NCBI GenBank assembly: GCA_016195275.1
Contig: JACPZZ010000021.1
Location: 1 to 37,596 of the forward strand
DNA length: 37,596 nt
Source of the DNA: Candidatus Aenigmatarchaeota archaeon
GTDB taxonomy: Archaea; Aenigmatarchaeota; Aenigmatarchaeia; JACPZZ01
Direction: 5' to 3'
The position numbers were made by a program, and so were the translations under genes. Position 1 is the first letter of the stretch. Each line of letters opens with the position of its first letter. This document shows positions 30,058-37,392 of this stretch, in pieces. Under the pieces are notes generated by a model that did not search any database, was not told where the DNA came from, and saw only the letters and a program-made list of their open reading frames with translations.

Positions 30058-30067
30058 TTAAAAAAAG
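30058..30067 (-). terminator. T-tract terminator after rpl11
   Basis: Directly after the rpl11 stop, the minus strand reads GATCTTTTTTTAACC, a T7 tract typical of archaeal intrinsic termination. It closes the secE-spt5-rpl11 transcript, so rpl11 is not co-transcribed with rpl1, in line with rpl1 having its own promoter. Confidence 0.6.
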
Positions 30068-30068
30068 A

Positions 30069-30551
30069 TCATTTGAACTTTGCGTCAAACTCGCCGTCTT
30101 CTATGCGCTTGATAACCTTTCTGGGATCCCCGCCTTCGATCGTAACGCCCATGCTTTTGCATGTGCCTGCCACTTGTTTCGCGCCGTTTTTGGCGTCGGT
30201 AAACCCCTTCGCCTTTGCGATCCCTATCAGCTGGTCGATGCTTAAGTTTCCTACAACCTCCTTGCCTTTGACAGTCGCTTCGCCTTTCGCGCCCTTTTCA
30301 AGTTTTAATTCTTTTTTTATCAGGGCCGATACAGGAGGCGTTCCCACGGAAACTTCGAAATCCTTTGTGTCAAGGTTGATATCCAATTTAACAGGAACCT
30401 GCATGCCGCCGAATACCTTTGTTTTTTCATTGACTTTTGCCATGACAGCGCCGATGTTTATTTTCATCGGGCCAAGCTTCTGCGCCAGCGCCGGCGTCGG
30501 AGCCGCTTTCCCGCCGTCTACCATGAATTCCATTTTTTCAGTTTTCGCCAT
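30069..30551 (-). CDS. rpl11: Ribosomal protein uL11
   Basis: Binds the GTPase-associated centre of 23S rRNA. 160 aa, normal archaeal length: KMEFMVDGGKAAPTPALAQKLGPMKINIGAVMAKVNEKT (N-terminal domain), PPVSALIKKELKL, and the rRNA-binding C-terminal domain IGIAKAKGFTDAKNGAKQVAGTCKSMGVTIEGGDPRKV. It starts 2 nt after the spt5 stop with GAAGGAATA upstream, so it is translated from the secE-spt5 mRNA. A T tract follows its stop. In many archaea rpl1 comes next; here about 4 kb of unrelated genes intervene. Confidence 0.97.
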   Translation of the reverse strand: MAKTEKMEFMVDGGKAAPTPALAQKLGPMKINIGAVMAKVNEKTKVFGGMQVPVKLDINLDTKDFEVSVGTPPVSALIKKELKLEKGAKGEATVKGKEVVGNLSIDQLIGIAKAKGFTDAKNGAKQVAGTCKSMGVTIEGGDPRKVIKRIEDGEFDAKFK

Positions 30552-30553
30552 AA

Positions 30554-31141
30554 TTATTCCTTCTTCTCCCCTACTTTTTCCAAAACTTTAACAAATTCCA
30601 TGTTAACCTTTACCGGAATCGGCACGCCAGCTTCCAGAAGCTCAAGCGTCACTTCGTTTTTGGTCTTGTCGACTCTTGCGACGCGCGCTTTGTCGCCTTT
30701 AAACGGGCTCGTTAATATCTCAACAATATCGCCGATGTTTAACTCTATGTTCACGACCTTCGCAACCAGGAACTGCTGGATTTTATTCAGCTCTACAGGC
30801 CTATTTATCAGGCCGCGTATGTGAGGTATTCCTTGTATGGCGCGTTGCACGTTTTCCAAGTTGCCCTCTACAAAAATGTAACCTTTCAGTTCCGGCGGGT
30901 GCATTACAGCCTTTATAGGAATCGCCTGCGCCCGTATCCGCGATGAAAGGAAATCCATCACAACATTCTCCCTGCCCAAAGTGGTTTTCACTGTGTAAAC
31001 ATTGCTTCCGTATTCTTCTGTTGTAACCGGTTCGGCGACAGCAGGTTTTTGTTCGGCAACTTCATCAGGCTTGTCCGCCGACTCTATAAATTTCTCTGTT
31101 TCAGTTTTCTCATGACTGATTGTTTTATTTTCCTCTTCCAT
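30554..31141 (-). CDS. spt5: Transcription elongation factor Spt5 (NusG)
   Basis: RNA polymerase processivity factor that clamps the cleft together with Spt4. About 195 aa from the ATG at 31141: an acidic, probably disordered N-terminal extension of about 55 residues (EEENKTISHEKTETEKF...), then the NGN domain (NVYTVKTTLGRENVVMDFLSSRI, PELKGYIFVEG, IPHIRGLI) and the KOW domain (IGDIVEILTSPFKGDKARVARVDKTKNEVTLELLEA). The N-terminal extension is longer than usual for archaeal Spt5. It starts 14 nt after the secE stop. The tracked start further upstream would run into secE in another frame. Confidence 0.95.
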   Translation of the reverse strand: MEEENKTISHEKTETEKFIESADKPDEVAEQKPAVAEPVTTEEYGSNVYTVKTTLGRENVVMDFLSSRIRAQAIPIKAVMHPPELKGYIFVEGNLENVQRAIQGIPHIRGLINRPVELNKIQQFLVAKVVNIELNIGDIVEILTSPFKGDKARVARVDKTKNEVTLELLEAGVPIPVKVNMEFVKVLEKVGEKKE

Positions 31142-31155
31142 TCCAAATCCCTTTT

Positions 31156-31329
31156 TTATACCAGCCTGAACAAAACGTAAATAACAAAACCGATAAAACC
31201 GATTGCCAATATTCCCGCGCCGCATATTTTCGCGGACGACCAGAATTCCTCGCGGTCCGGTTTTTTGCTCACGCTTATCACTCTTAGGTATTGACCCAGC
31301 TTATTTTTAATATTCGACCCTAAACCCAT
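31156..31329 (-). CDS. secE: Protein translocase subunit SecE
   Basis: Below the ORF-track limit. 57 aa: an amphipathic helix with the typical LGQYLRVISVSKKPDREEFW motif, then one transmembrane helix (CGAGILAIGFIGFVIYVLF) and RLV at the end. This is the archaeal SecE/Sec61-gamma layout and clamps SecY. The ATG at 31329 is preceded by GGTGAT at 3-4 nt spacing, an excellent ribosome-binding site. GGTATAATT and TTTAAATAC 30-50 bp upstream provide a promoter. The gene leads the secE-spt5-rpl11 operon, the usual archaeal arrangement, which supports the call despite the small size. Confidence 0.93.
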   Translation of the reverse strand: MGLGSNIKNKLGQYLRVISVSKKPDREEFWSSAKICGAGILAIGFIGFVIYVLFRLV

Positions 31330-31472
31330 GAAATCACCATAAGAAACTTAGATCAATTATACCGTAGTGTATTTAAAGACGCGCATTGAATGGAAGGTTC
31401 CAATGTTAAAGCCGTTGCCATCCAAGAAGCGTCCGAAAATTCGTGGCGGGCTTTGCGCAGAGCATCAAAAGG

Positions 31473-31787
31473 TTACTTGTTTGCGAGTACAACCGCTTTT
31501 TTATCGCCGTGTTTAACTAGATTCATGTTAAAAAGGTATTTGTCCAATTGTACGGCTGCGATATTATCCCTATCAAAACCGTATAAATCGGCCTTTCCTA
31601 CCCGTCTTGTCTTAAGTAATAAACCTTTCTTTATCAGTTTTGGTACCAATTCCTGCAGAGTCTTGAAATTAACACCAGTTTCATCAGATATCTGACTCAG
31701 CGAATAATCCCAATACTGATTAATTATAAAGAAATCTAAAACTTTATTCGTAGGGTTATCCCCCAACACGTCGGTTAAGCCAGTCAT
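31473..31787 (-). CDS. Winged-helix transcriptional regulator
   Basis: About 104 aa from the ATG at 31787, chosen because GGTGA lies 5 nt upstream; the tracked GTG at 31799 would precede that site. A helix-turn-helix is clear: NKVLDFFIINQYWDYSLSQISDETGVNFKTLQELVPKLIKKGLL, then a wing (LKTRRVGKADLYGFDR). The final part (VQLDKYLFNMNLVKHGDKKAVV) may dimerise. It resembles small archaeal MarR/ArsR-type regulators without a ligand domain. It lies between secE and ftsZ on the same strand, with another winged-helix gene divergent from it. Confidence 0.82.
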   Translation of the reverse strand: MTGLTDVLGDNPTNKVLDFFIINQYWDYSLSQISDETGVNFKTLQELVPKLIKKGLLLKTRRVGKADLYGFDRDNIAAVQLDKYLFNMNLVKHGDKKAVVLANK

Positions 31788-31971
31788 TTTATTCACCACA
31801 ACAGTTCAAGGATATCGTCATTGATTAACCTATAAGATACTTATCAGTTACTTATTTTATAGATGTCCATAAATAAATACTCGATCCAGTTTATATTGTA
31901 TTATATACATAATATAGTGTAGAGTATTGTGGCGTATTTATCGAACGGGAACCATAACAATTTGGATACAA

Positions 31972-32250
31972 ATGAGTCCTTTACGAAGGTTTACAACCGA
32001 AGATGCGGAAGTTTTCATCATACGTTATCTGCTTCTGAAAGAGTACATCGGACACCGGCAGACGACAGAAGAAAACCTGCTGAGACACGTGCCGGCGCAG
32101 GACAAGAAAACGGTTTCAAAAGCCATTAACAGTCTCGAAAAAAACGGCTGGTTTTCGATGAAACGTAAACACTACGGTGTGCATGTCAGCATATTACCCG
32201 ACAAGTTGGATGAAATACGGGCATGGCTAAGTTCCAAGGGTATAGTCTGA
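31972..32250 (+). CDS. Winged-helix DNA-binding protein
   Basis: About 92 aa from the ATG at 31972 (MSPLRRFTTED); the tracked TTG at 31927 adds an unlikely Trp/Ile-rich leader. The pattern EDAEVFIIRYLLLKEYIGHRQTTEENLLRHVPAQDKKTVSKAINSLEKNGWFSMKRKHYGVHVSI is helix 1, helix-turn-helix and wing, with DEIRAWLSS as a closing helix. No sensory domain. Very AT-rich DNA (TTATATTGTATTATATAC) about 60-80 bp upstream is a candidate promoter for this gene and possibly for the divergent regulator. The 31788-31971 gap holds no other gene. It converges on ftsZ. Confidence 0.75.
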   Translation: MSPLRRFTTEDAEVFIIRYLLLKEYIGHRQTTEENLLRHVPAQDKKTVSKAINSLEKNGWFSMKRKHYGVHVSILPDKLDEIRAWLSSKGIV

Positions 32251-32267
32251 AACCGCCGCCTAGTATC

Positions 32268-32288
32268 ATACGTTTTTAAAAAACTACG
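32268..32288. terminator. Bidirectional T/A-tract terminator
   Basis: Between the convergent winged-helix gene and ftsZ, ACGTTTTTAAAAAACTACGT gives a T5 tract for the plus strand and a T6 tract for the minus strand, enclosed by ACGT repeats. It is placed correctly to end both transcripts. Confidence 0.55.
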
Positions 32289-33380
32289 TTAACTAACAAA
32301 CTCTATCCCGAGAATCTGCTCTATTTCCTTGCGGTTTTCGGCTACAAATTTTTTGTTCGGCCCGTAAATCTGAGGGCTCTTGACGCCTGTTATCACGAGA
32401 AGCGCGCGCACAACGTCGCCCATTTCCTTTACGACCTGCGCGCCCCAAATTATTTTCGCGCCCGGGTTTAATCTTGAAGAGACGGCTTCGACGATTTCCT
32501 GGCACTCGCGTATCGTCATGTCTGAGCCGCCCGCAACGCTGACCAGAGCGCCTGTCGCGCCTGTAATATCAACATTCAACAGCGGGTTCGTTAATGATTT
32601 TTCGACAGCTTCGATGGCACGATTCTCGGAATCGGATTCGCCCATCCCGATCATCGCCAACCCGCCCGAAGACATCACGGCGCGTATATCGGCAAAATCC
32701 AGGTTGACAAGCCCGGGGCGCGTCACAAGTTCTGCGACCCCTTTGACAGCATTGACCAGGATCTCGTCAGCGACCTTGAACGCGGTCGTTATTGAAACAT
32801 CAGGAACAATCTCCAGAAGTTTGTCGTTTGGTATAACAATCAACGTATCCACAACCGATTCCAAATTCTCCAAACCTTCCTTCGCATTGTTCATCCTGTG
32901 TTCGCCTTCCATCGAAAAGGGCAAAGTAACAATAGCAACGGTCAAAGCCCCGATCTTTTTAGCGACATCAGCGACGACAGGGCTCGCCCCTGTTCCAGTC
33001 CCGCCGCCCAAACCGCATGTTATGAAAACCATATCAGCGCCGTCTAAAATTTTCTTTACATCGTCCTTGTTTTCCTTCGCAGACTCTGCGCCGACTTTGG
33101 GGTTGGCGCCCGCGCCCAAACCTTGGGTGACCTCTTTCCCGATCAACACCTTTGCGTCAGCGTCGGTGTAAAGAAGGTCCTGGGCGTCTGTATTGATCGC
33201 AACCGTTTCGCAGCCGGTTATTCCCACCTGCATAATGCGCGAAACAGTATTCCCGCCAGCGCCGCCAATCCCGACAACTTTAATGTCAGACTTGCGCGAC
33301 TCGATGATCCGTCTCAGTTCCTCGTCAACGTCTTTGGATTTCGTGCTTCTGGGAGAATAATCGGATTGCGGTAACGCCAC
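32289..33380 (-). CDS. ftsZ: Cell division protein FtsZ
   Basis: Tubulin-like GTPase that polymerises into the division ring. 363 aa: KVVGIGGAGGNTVSRIM (nucleotide-binding), AINTDAQDLLYTDADAKVLIG, the tubulin signature GLGGGTGTGASPVVADVAKK (residues 123-142), then VSITTAFKVADEILVNAVKG (T7-loop region) and the C-terminal domain ending KSPQIYGPNKKFVAENRKEIEQILGIEFV. The N-terminal 30-residue extension matches archaeal FtsZ1-type proteins. The start is a GTG at 33380 with GTGAT 5 nt upstream. Only one FtsZ is seen here. In many archaea it lies immediately upstream of secE; here two regulators separate them. Confidence 0.97.
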   Translation of the reverse strand: MALPQSDYSPRSTKSKDVDEELRRIIESRKSDIKVVGIGGAGGNTVSRIMQVGITGCETVAINTDAQDLLYTDADAKVLIGKEVTQGLGAGANPKVGAESAKENKDDVKKILDGADMVFITCGLGGGTGTGASPVVADVAKKIGALTVAIVTLPFSMEGEHRMNNAKEGLENLESVVDTLIVIPNDKLLEIVPDVSITTAFKVADEILVNAVKGVAELVTRPGLVNLDFADIRAVMSSGGLAMIGMGESDSENRAIEAVEKSLTNPLLNVDITGATGALVSVAGGSDMTIRECQEIVEAVSSRLNPGAKIIWGAQVVKEMGDVVRALLVITGVKSPQIYGPNKKFVAENRKEIEQILGIEFVS

Positions 33381-33422
33381 AGAACATCACTAAAATATAC
33401 TTGATGGCCGAAGATATTTAAA

Positions 33423-34085
33423 CTAATTCTTGCTGTAAACTTCTTCGAATTTTACAGAATCAACTTTTACCCATTTTATTATTTCCGCGGCCGCGCGCTC
33501 CTTCATTTCCGAAGGCACGTTGTTTTTTTGAGGGAACGTAATAACAGCCTGCGCGCCATTTACTGAAACCTGCACGCCGTCCTTTATCCCGGTGTAATAT
33601 TGAATCAGGGATTTTGTCCTGTCCTCGGCGCCGTCCACTGTGCCGAGGCAGGCCATATCGTAAACGAGATTCTTGCCAGCAAGAGGATGATTAAAATCCA
33701 CCTGCACGCGCCCGCCGGACGACGATAAAACCCGGCCGCGCAACCCGTTCAAGTTTACGGTCAAACCTGGAACAGGATTCATGTTGTTTTTCGCAAACTC
33801 CGCTTCGCTGAAAATCTTTATCAGCCTGGAATCGCGCGGCCCAAACGCCTTTGCGGCATCGAGTTCTATTTTTTTCGACTCGCCCGCCCTCATAGATTTT
33901 ATCTCGTCCTCAAGCGCGGGCAGGATCATTTTTTCACCAATGATTACTGTGACAGGCCCGTAAACAGCGTTTTGCAGGTTTATTTTTTCTTTTTTAGCAA
34001 CCTGCTCGTCGGTTAAATCGAATATTTCGTTCGTTTCCTTGACCCGGCCCACATAGTTGATTTTTACAAAATCTCCGTTCCGCAC
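33423..34085 (-). CDS. FKBP-type peptidyl-prolyl isomerase (SlyD-like)
   Basis: Cytosolic prolyl isomerase and chaperone. 220 aa: the FKBP core begins GDFVKINYVGRVKETNEIFDLTDE, continues YGPVTVIIGEKMILPALEDEIKSMRAGESKKIELDAAKAFGPRDSRLIKIF, contains the inserted-flap (IF) chaperone domain (PVPGLTVNLNGLRGRVLSSSGGRVQVDFNHPLAGKNLVYD) and ends with a third alpha/beta domain typical of archaeal long-type FKBPs (ITFPQKNNVPSEMKERAAAEIIKW). The start is GTG at 34085 with GTGAT 5 nt upstream. It sits between leuS (46 bp) and ftsZ (42 bp) on one strand, so the three may be partly co-transcribed. Confidence 0.95.
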   Translation of the reverse strand: MRNGDFVKINYVGRVKETNEIFDLTDEQVAKKEKINLQNAVYGPVTVIIGEKMILPALEDEIKSMRAGESKKIELDAAKAFGPRDSRLIKIFSEAEFAKNNMNPVPGLTVNLNGLRGRVLSSSGGRVQVDFNHPLAGKNLVYDMACLGTVDGAEDRTKSLIQYYTGIKDGVQVSVNGAQAVITFPQKNNVPSEMKERAAAEIIKWVKVDSVKFEEVYSKN

Positions 34086-34131
34086 GTCAAATCACTCTTT
34101 CATATTCAATGCTAGGGTTTAAATCCTTAAA

Positions 34132-36789
34132 TCACTCCAAGTAAATTCCGGGCCTGCCCTGTTTCGCTTTTACGGCCTTTTGCGCAGGGTCGTGCATTTT
34201 CTCATCGTCAGGCCCGTAAACAGTTATTTTATCAAACCCGGCCGCGCTTTTAAGGTGTTCTAACGATTCGGATATGTAATCTTTTTCGTCTTCAGTTTTT
34301 GCATAAATGAAGGCATTCTTTTTCCGGCCGGCTATCTTTACCAGCTGGTTCAAATCTTTGACAAGCTCGCTGAACATTAATTCAAGCTCTACGCGTTGCC
34401 TGTCCACGGCCCGCTGCTGCGGCCACATCTGTACGGAAATCAGGCCTTCCTGCCCCAGGGAATTCCACAACCCTTCGCATGTGTGCGGTATCACCGGTGA
34501 CAACGCCAGTATCCAGTCTTTTGCAACAGCCTGCACCGCACCGTAATCGTTGGTTCTGTTTATCAAATTCTCAGCATTCCTTAACGTATCGAAAAACATT
34601 TTTTGTATGTACGCGCGGAATCCGTAGCCTTTCATTATCCTTTCAGAGGTTCCCAGATTTTGGTAAAATTCGTTGACGAACCATTCGCCTGTCAAAGAAC
34701 CTGCCAAAGGTTTTGCCTGCTTGGAAACAATTTCGCAAAATCTTTCCAGCCTGCCATTCACGTTTTCCACCCCGTTCTCGCGCCAGTCAAGCGTCGAAGC
34801 TGCGTCAGCGGAATGCGCCAGGTAAAGCCGGACAGCGTCTGCCCCGTGTTTCCTTATTGCGGAGGCGAGCGGTATTACGTTGCCCAAAGATTTGCTCATC
34901 TTCCTGCCTTCTGCTATCAGCAACTCGTTAATCGCAACCCGCCTGGGCCACATGGTTTCCGGAAAAACCGCTGCATGGTGGAACAAAAAGAACGTCAGGT
35001 GGTTGGGAATGTGCGCGGGCGCGGTCCTTCTTTCGTCCAGCGGGTACCAGTATGAAAATTCGCCGCGCATTGCGGCCAGGATTTTTTTGCCTACGCCGGA
35101 AGATTTTAACACCTTGTCTTCTTCGCCCTTCCCAAGAAACACGTAATCAAACAACTCTTCTGTTAAACTTTCCGGCTTTATTTTATTTTTCTTTATTTCG
35201 TTCACTACGGTGTAGAAGGCCATGTAAATTGTCGAGTCTGATAACGATTCTATAACCCATTTCTCGTCGTACGGCAGTTTTGTCCCCAAACCCCTGCGGC
35301 GGGCGCAGGCCCATTCATGCAGCCATGAGATCGATTCTTCAAACTGTTTGCGGTACGCGGCAGGCGTTATTTCCATCCGGGCCAGAAGTTTTCGCGCGGC
35401 CTTTTTCCAGTTCGCGTCCGAGTAATCCAAAAACCACTGGTCCTTGATTACTTTGATCATGACGTCGGAGCCGCAGCGGCATACCAAAATTTTCGTCGGA
35501 AGGCCTTTCATATCAGTAGTCGCGTTTTCATACATCAAAGCCCCGAAGCCCTTGGAAGAAAGTTCATCAAAAATTTTCTGCTTGGCATCGCTTACCTTCA
35601 ACCCGGAAAACGGCCCGCAATTTTTGTTTGTCACACCCTTGTAGAATTCCGCAGCGTAAACATCCTTGGTCGCCTTTTCAAGCTTTCCAGTCTCATCCAG
35701 CGACTTTATCCCCATGCTTTCGCACATGCCAACGGCTGACGCTTCTTTCCCGTCTGCGGTTATCACAGAGACGGGTTTTATCATTTTTGCCTCCACGAGC
35801 GTTTTTAACGCTATGTAATCGTAAGGAGCATGAGCCGGAACAGAGTTAACAACGCCCGTCGCTACATTTTCGTCTACAAAAGGGGACGGGAATATCTTTA
35901 CCTTTTGCCCGGCTATCGGTATCGTTACGTCTTTGCCAAGAAGCTCTTCGCCGTTCATTTTTTTTATTATCTTCACGTCCATGTTCTGGTTTTTTAGTTT
36001 TTCCGCCGCTTTCTCGGAAATGTACCACACTTCGCCGTTTACGCTTGCTTTTACATAACCCGCTTCGCGGTTTACCCAAACATTGGTTACCCCGAAAATC
36101 GTTTCCGGCCTGAGAGTTGCAGCTACAATGAATCCGTCGTCCATCTTCTCCTTGATAAGGAAAAACTTCTCTATGGTCATGGAGATTTCATCGCCGCCCC
36201 TGACATCGTCCGTTGTTACCGGATTGTCGTCAGCAGGGCAGAAAAAAACCGCGTGTTCGCCCTTTTTCAGGTAGCCGAGTTTGTTAAGGTGTGAATATTG
36301 CCATTTGATGAACTGGTTGTAAATTTTGTCCCCGGTCGTAAAGTCGCGGCGCCAGTCTATGGAGCATCCCAACTCGTCCATGTCCTTGCTTATCACCGAC
36401 GCATAATACTCGGCAACGTTGCTGGGATCAATGAAACTCGCAACAATTTCTTTTGCCTTTTTTGGGTCGTGTAGCGATACGTAGCCCTCGTGCTCCTTTA
36501 TGACATTCTTTTCCCGGTTTTCTATCCTTTTTGAAACAGCCAGTATTGGCGTGCCGGTGATATGGAAACCCAGCGGCCACAATACGTTGAAGCCCTGCAT
36601 GCGCATGAACCGCGCCGTTATGTCGCCCAGCGTGTAAGTGCGGCCATGCCCGACATGGAGCGTGCCGCTTGTGTACGGGTATGGAACAGTGAAAAAGAAA
36701 CTTTTCTTGCCGAAATCCGGGCTCGGTTCAAAAATCTTCTTTTTTTTCCACACTCTCTGCCATTTCTTCTCATCGTTGCCGGGCAGCAT
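34132..36789 (-). CDS. leuS: Leucyl-tRNA synthetase (archaeal type)
   Basis: Charges tRNA-Leu. 885 aa class I synthetase: TVPYPYTSGTLHVGHGRTYT carries the HxGH site (HVGH, residues 45-48), the CP1 editing domain includes VAATLRPETIFGVTNVWVN, WLHEWACARRRGLGTKLPYD precedes the catalytic return, and GRKMSKSLGNVIPL holds the KMSKS loop. The C-terminal anticodon-binding domain is somewhat shorter than in other archaea (about 950-970 aa usual), ending after KAVKAKQGRPGIYLE. Its ATG lies 1 nt after the stop of the winged-helix gene at 36791, so translation is coupled to that regulator. Confidence 0.97.
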   Translation of the reverse strand: MLPGNDEKKWQRVWKKKKIFEPSPDFGKKSFFFTVPYPYTSGTLHVGHGRTYTLGDITARFMRMQGFNVLWPLGFHITGTPILAVSKRIENREKNVIKEHEGYVSLHDPKKAKEIVASFIDPSNVAEYYASVISKDMDELGCSIDWRRDFTTGDKIYNQFIKWQYSHLNKLGYLKKGEHAVFFCPADDNPVTTDDVRGGDEISMTIEKFFLIKEKMDDGFIVAATLRPETIFGVTNVWVNREAGYVKASVNGEVWYISEKAAEKLKNQNMDVKIIKKMNGEELLGKDVTIPIAGQKVKIFPSPFVDENVATGVVNSVPAHAPYDYIALKTLVEAKMIKPVSVITADGKEASAVGMCESMGIKSLDETGKLEKATKDVYAAEFYKGVTNKNCGPFSGLKVSDAKQKIFDELSSKGFGALMYENATTDMKGLPTKILVCRCGSDVMIKVIKDQWFLDYSDANWKKAARKLLARMEITPAAYRKQFEESISWLHEWACARRRGLGTKLPYDEKWVIESLSDSTIYMAFYTVVNEIKKNKIKPESLTEELFDYVFLGKGEEDKVLKSSGVGKKILAAMRGEFSYWYPLDERRTAPAHIPNHLTFFLFHHAAVFPETMWPRRVAINELLIAEGRKMSKSLGNVIPLASAIRKHGADAVRLYLAHSADAASTLDWRENGVENVNGRLERFCEIVSKQAKPLAGSLTGEWFVNEFYQNLGTSERIMKGYGFRAYIQKMFFDTLRNAENLINRTNDYGAVQAVAKDWILALSPVIPHTCEGLWNSLGQEGLISVQMWPQQRAVDRQRVELELMFSELVKDLNQLVKIAGRKKNAFIYAKTEDEKDYISESLEHLKSAAGFDKITVYGPDDEKMHDPAQKAVKAKQGRPGIYLE

Positions 36790-36790
36790 G

Positions 36791-37153
36791 CTATCTACTT
36801 GCTGTTGCGAACGATTTATACGTTTCCCGCAGGCCGATCGCCATCATACCCGCATCCGTAACCACGATGGGCAGGCTTTGCCTTTCCCTTGTTCCTGCGG
36901 TTATCAGCCCGGACGAGCGGAGCTTCATCATATTCCATTTAACGGTTGAGTACGGCAACTCCAACTCCCTGGAAACGCGGTCCACTGCAGAGGTAAACGT
37001 TGTCCTGCCGGATATCTTGGCTATCTCGGTTAAAATCATCCTTTTCTTTTCCGTCAGCCTTAGGCCTAGGCGGATAAGGTTCTCAAGCCCGGCCACCCTT
37101 TCCCTAAGCGAATTCAGCTCCCCGACTCTCTGCCCTGATACAAGCAATTCCAT
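36791..37153 (-). CDS. Winged-helix regulator coupled to leuS
   Basis: 120 aa from the ATG at 37153, with GGAG about 5 nt upstream; the tracked GTG adds one residue. An N-terminal short coiled coil (RVGELNSLRERVAGLENLIRLG) precedes a winged helix: LTEKKRMILTEIAKISGRTTFTSAVDRVSRELELPYSTVKWNMMKLRSSGLI with wing ERQSLPIVVTDAG. It ends 1 nt before leuS, so the two are in one operon. A TATA box enclosed by a palindrome (37273-37296) lies about 120 bp upstream and may be its own operator. A link between regulator and leucine or translation status is speculative. Confidence 0.82.
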   Translation of the reverse strand: MELLVSGQRVGELNSLRERVAGLENLIRLGLRLTEKKRMILTEIAKISGRTTFTSAVDRVSRELELPYSTVKWNMMKLRSSGLITAGTRERQSLPIVVTDAGMMAIGLRETYKSFATASR

Positions 37154-37272
37154 CACGCTCCGGACCAGTGAGATGACCCGTTACACACGCAGGAAAGAGT
37201 ATCAACTCCCCGGCACGCAACAGGCAACAGAAAAAAATTCGCGACCAGGGAGAAAAACTTTGGACGTTTAAA

Positions 37273-37296
37273 GGCACAAATTATTTATAATGTGCC
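37273..37296 (-). promoter_or_regulatory. Palindrome around TATA box, likely operator
   Basis: GGCACA-AATTATTTATAA-TGTGCC is a perfect 6-bp inverted repeat (spacer 12 bp) enclosing a TATA-like TTATAAATAATT on the minus strand. A repressor bound here would block TBP. It is about 120 bp upstream of the winged-helix-leuS operon, which predicts a leader of roughly 90-100 nt. Autoregulation by the winged-helix protein is a hypothesis. The rest of 37154-37392 has no gene. Confidence 0.5.
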
Positions 37297-37392
37297 CTGC
37301 AAAAAACGTCTTCCATGGCGTGGTATATGTTGTTTTTCCCATTCTGATCTAACATTATTTATCGGGTTCAATTATAAATAGGTTGCAGTCAA

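Noticed and set aside
31390-31695. 101-codon plus-strand ORF
   Set aside because: Antisense to the winged-helix gene at 31473-31787, which has a GGTGA ribosome-binding site and a clear HTH.
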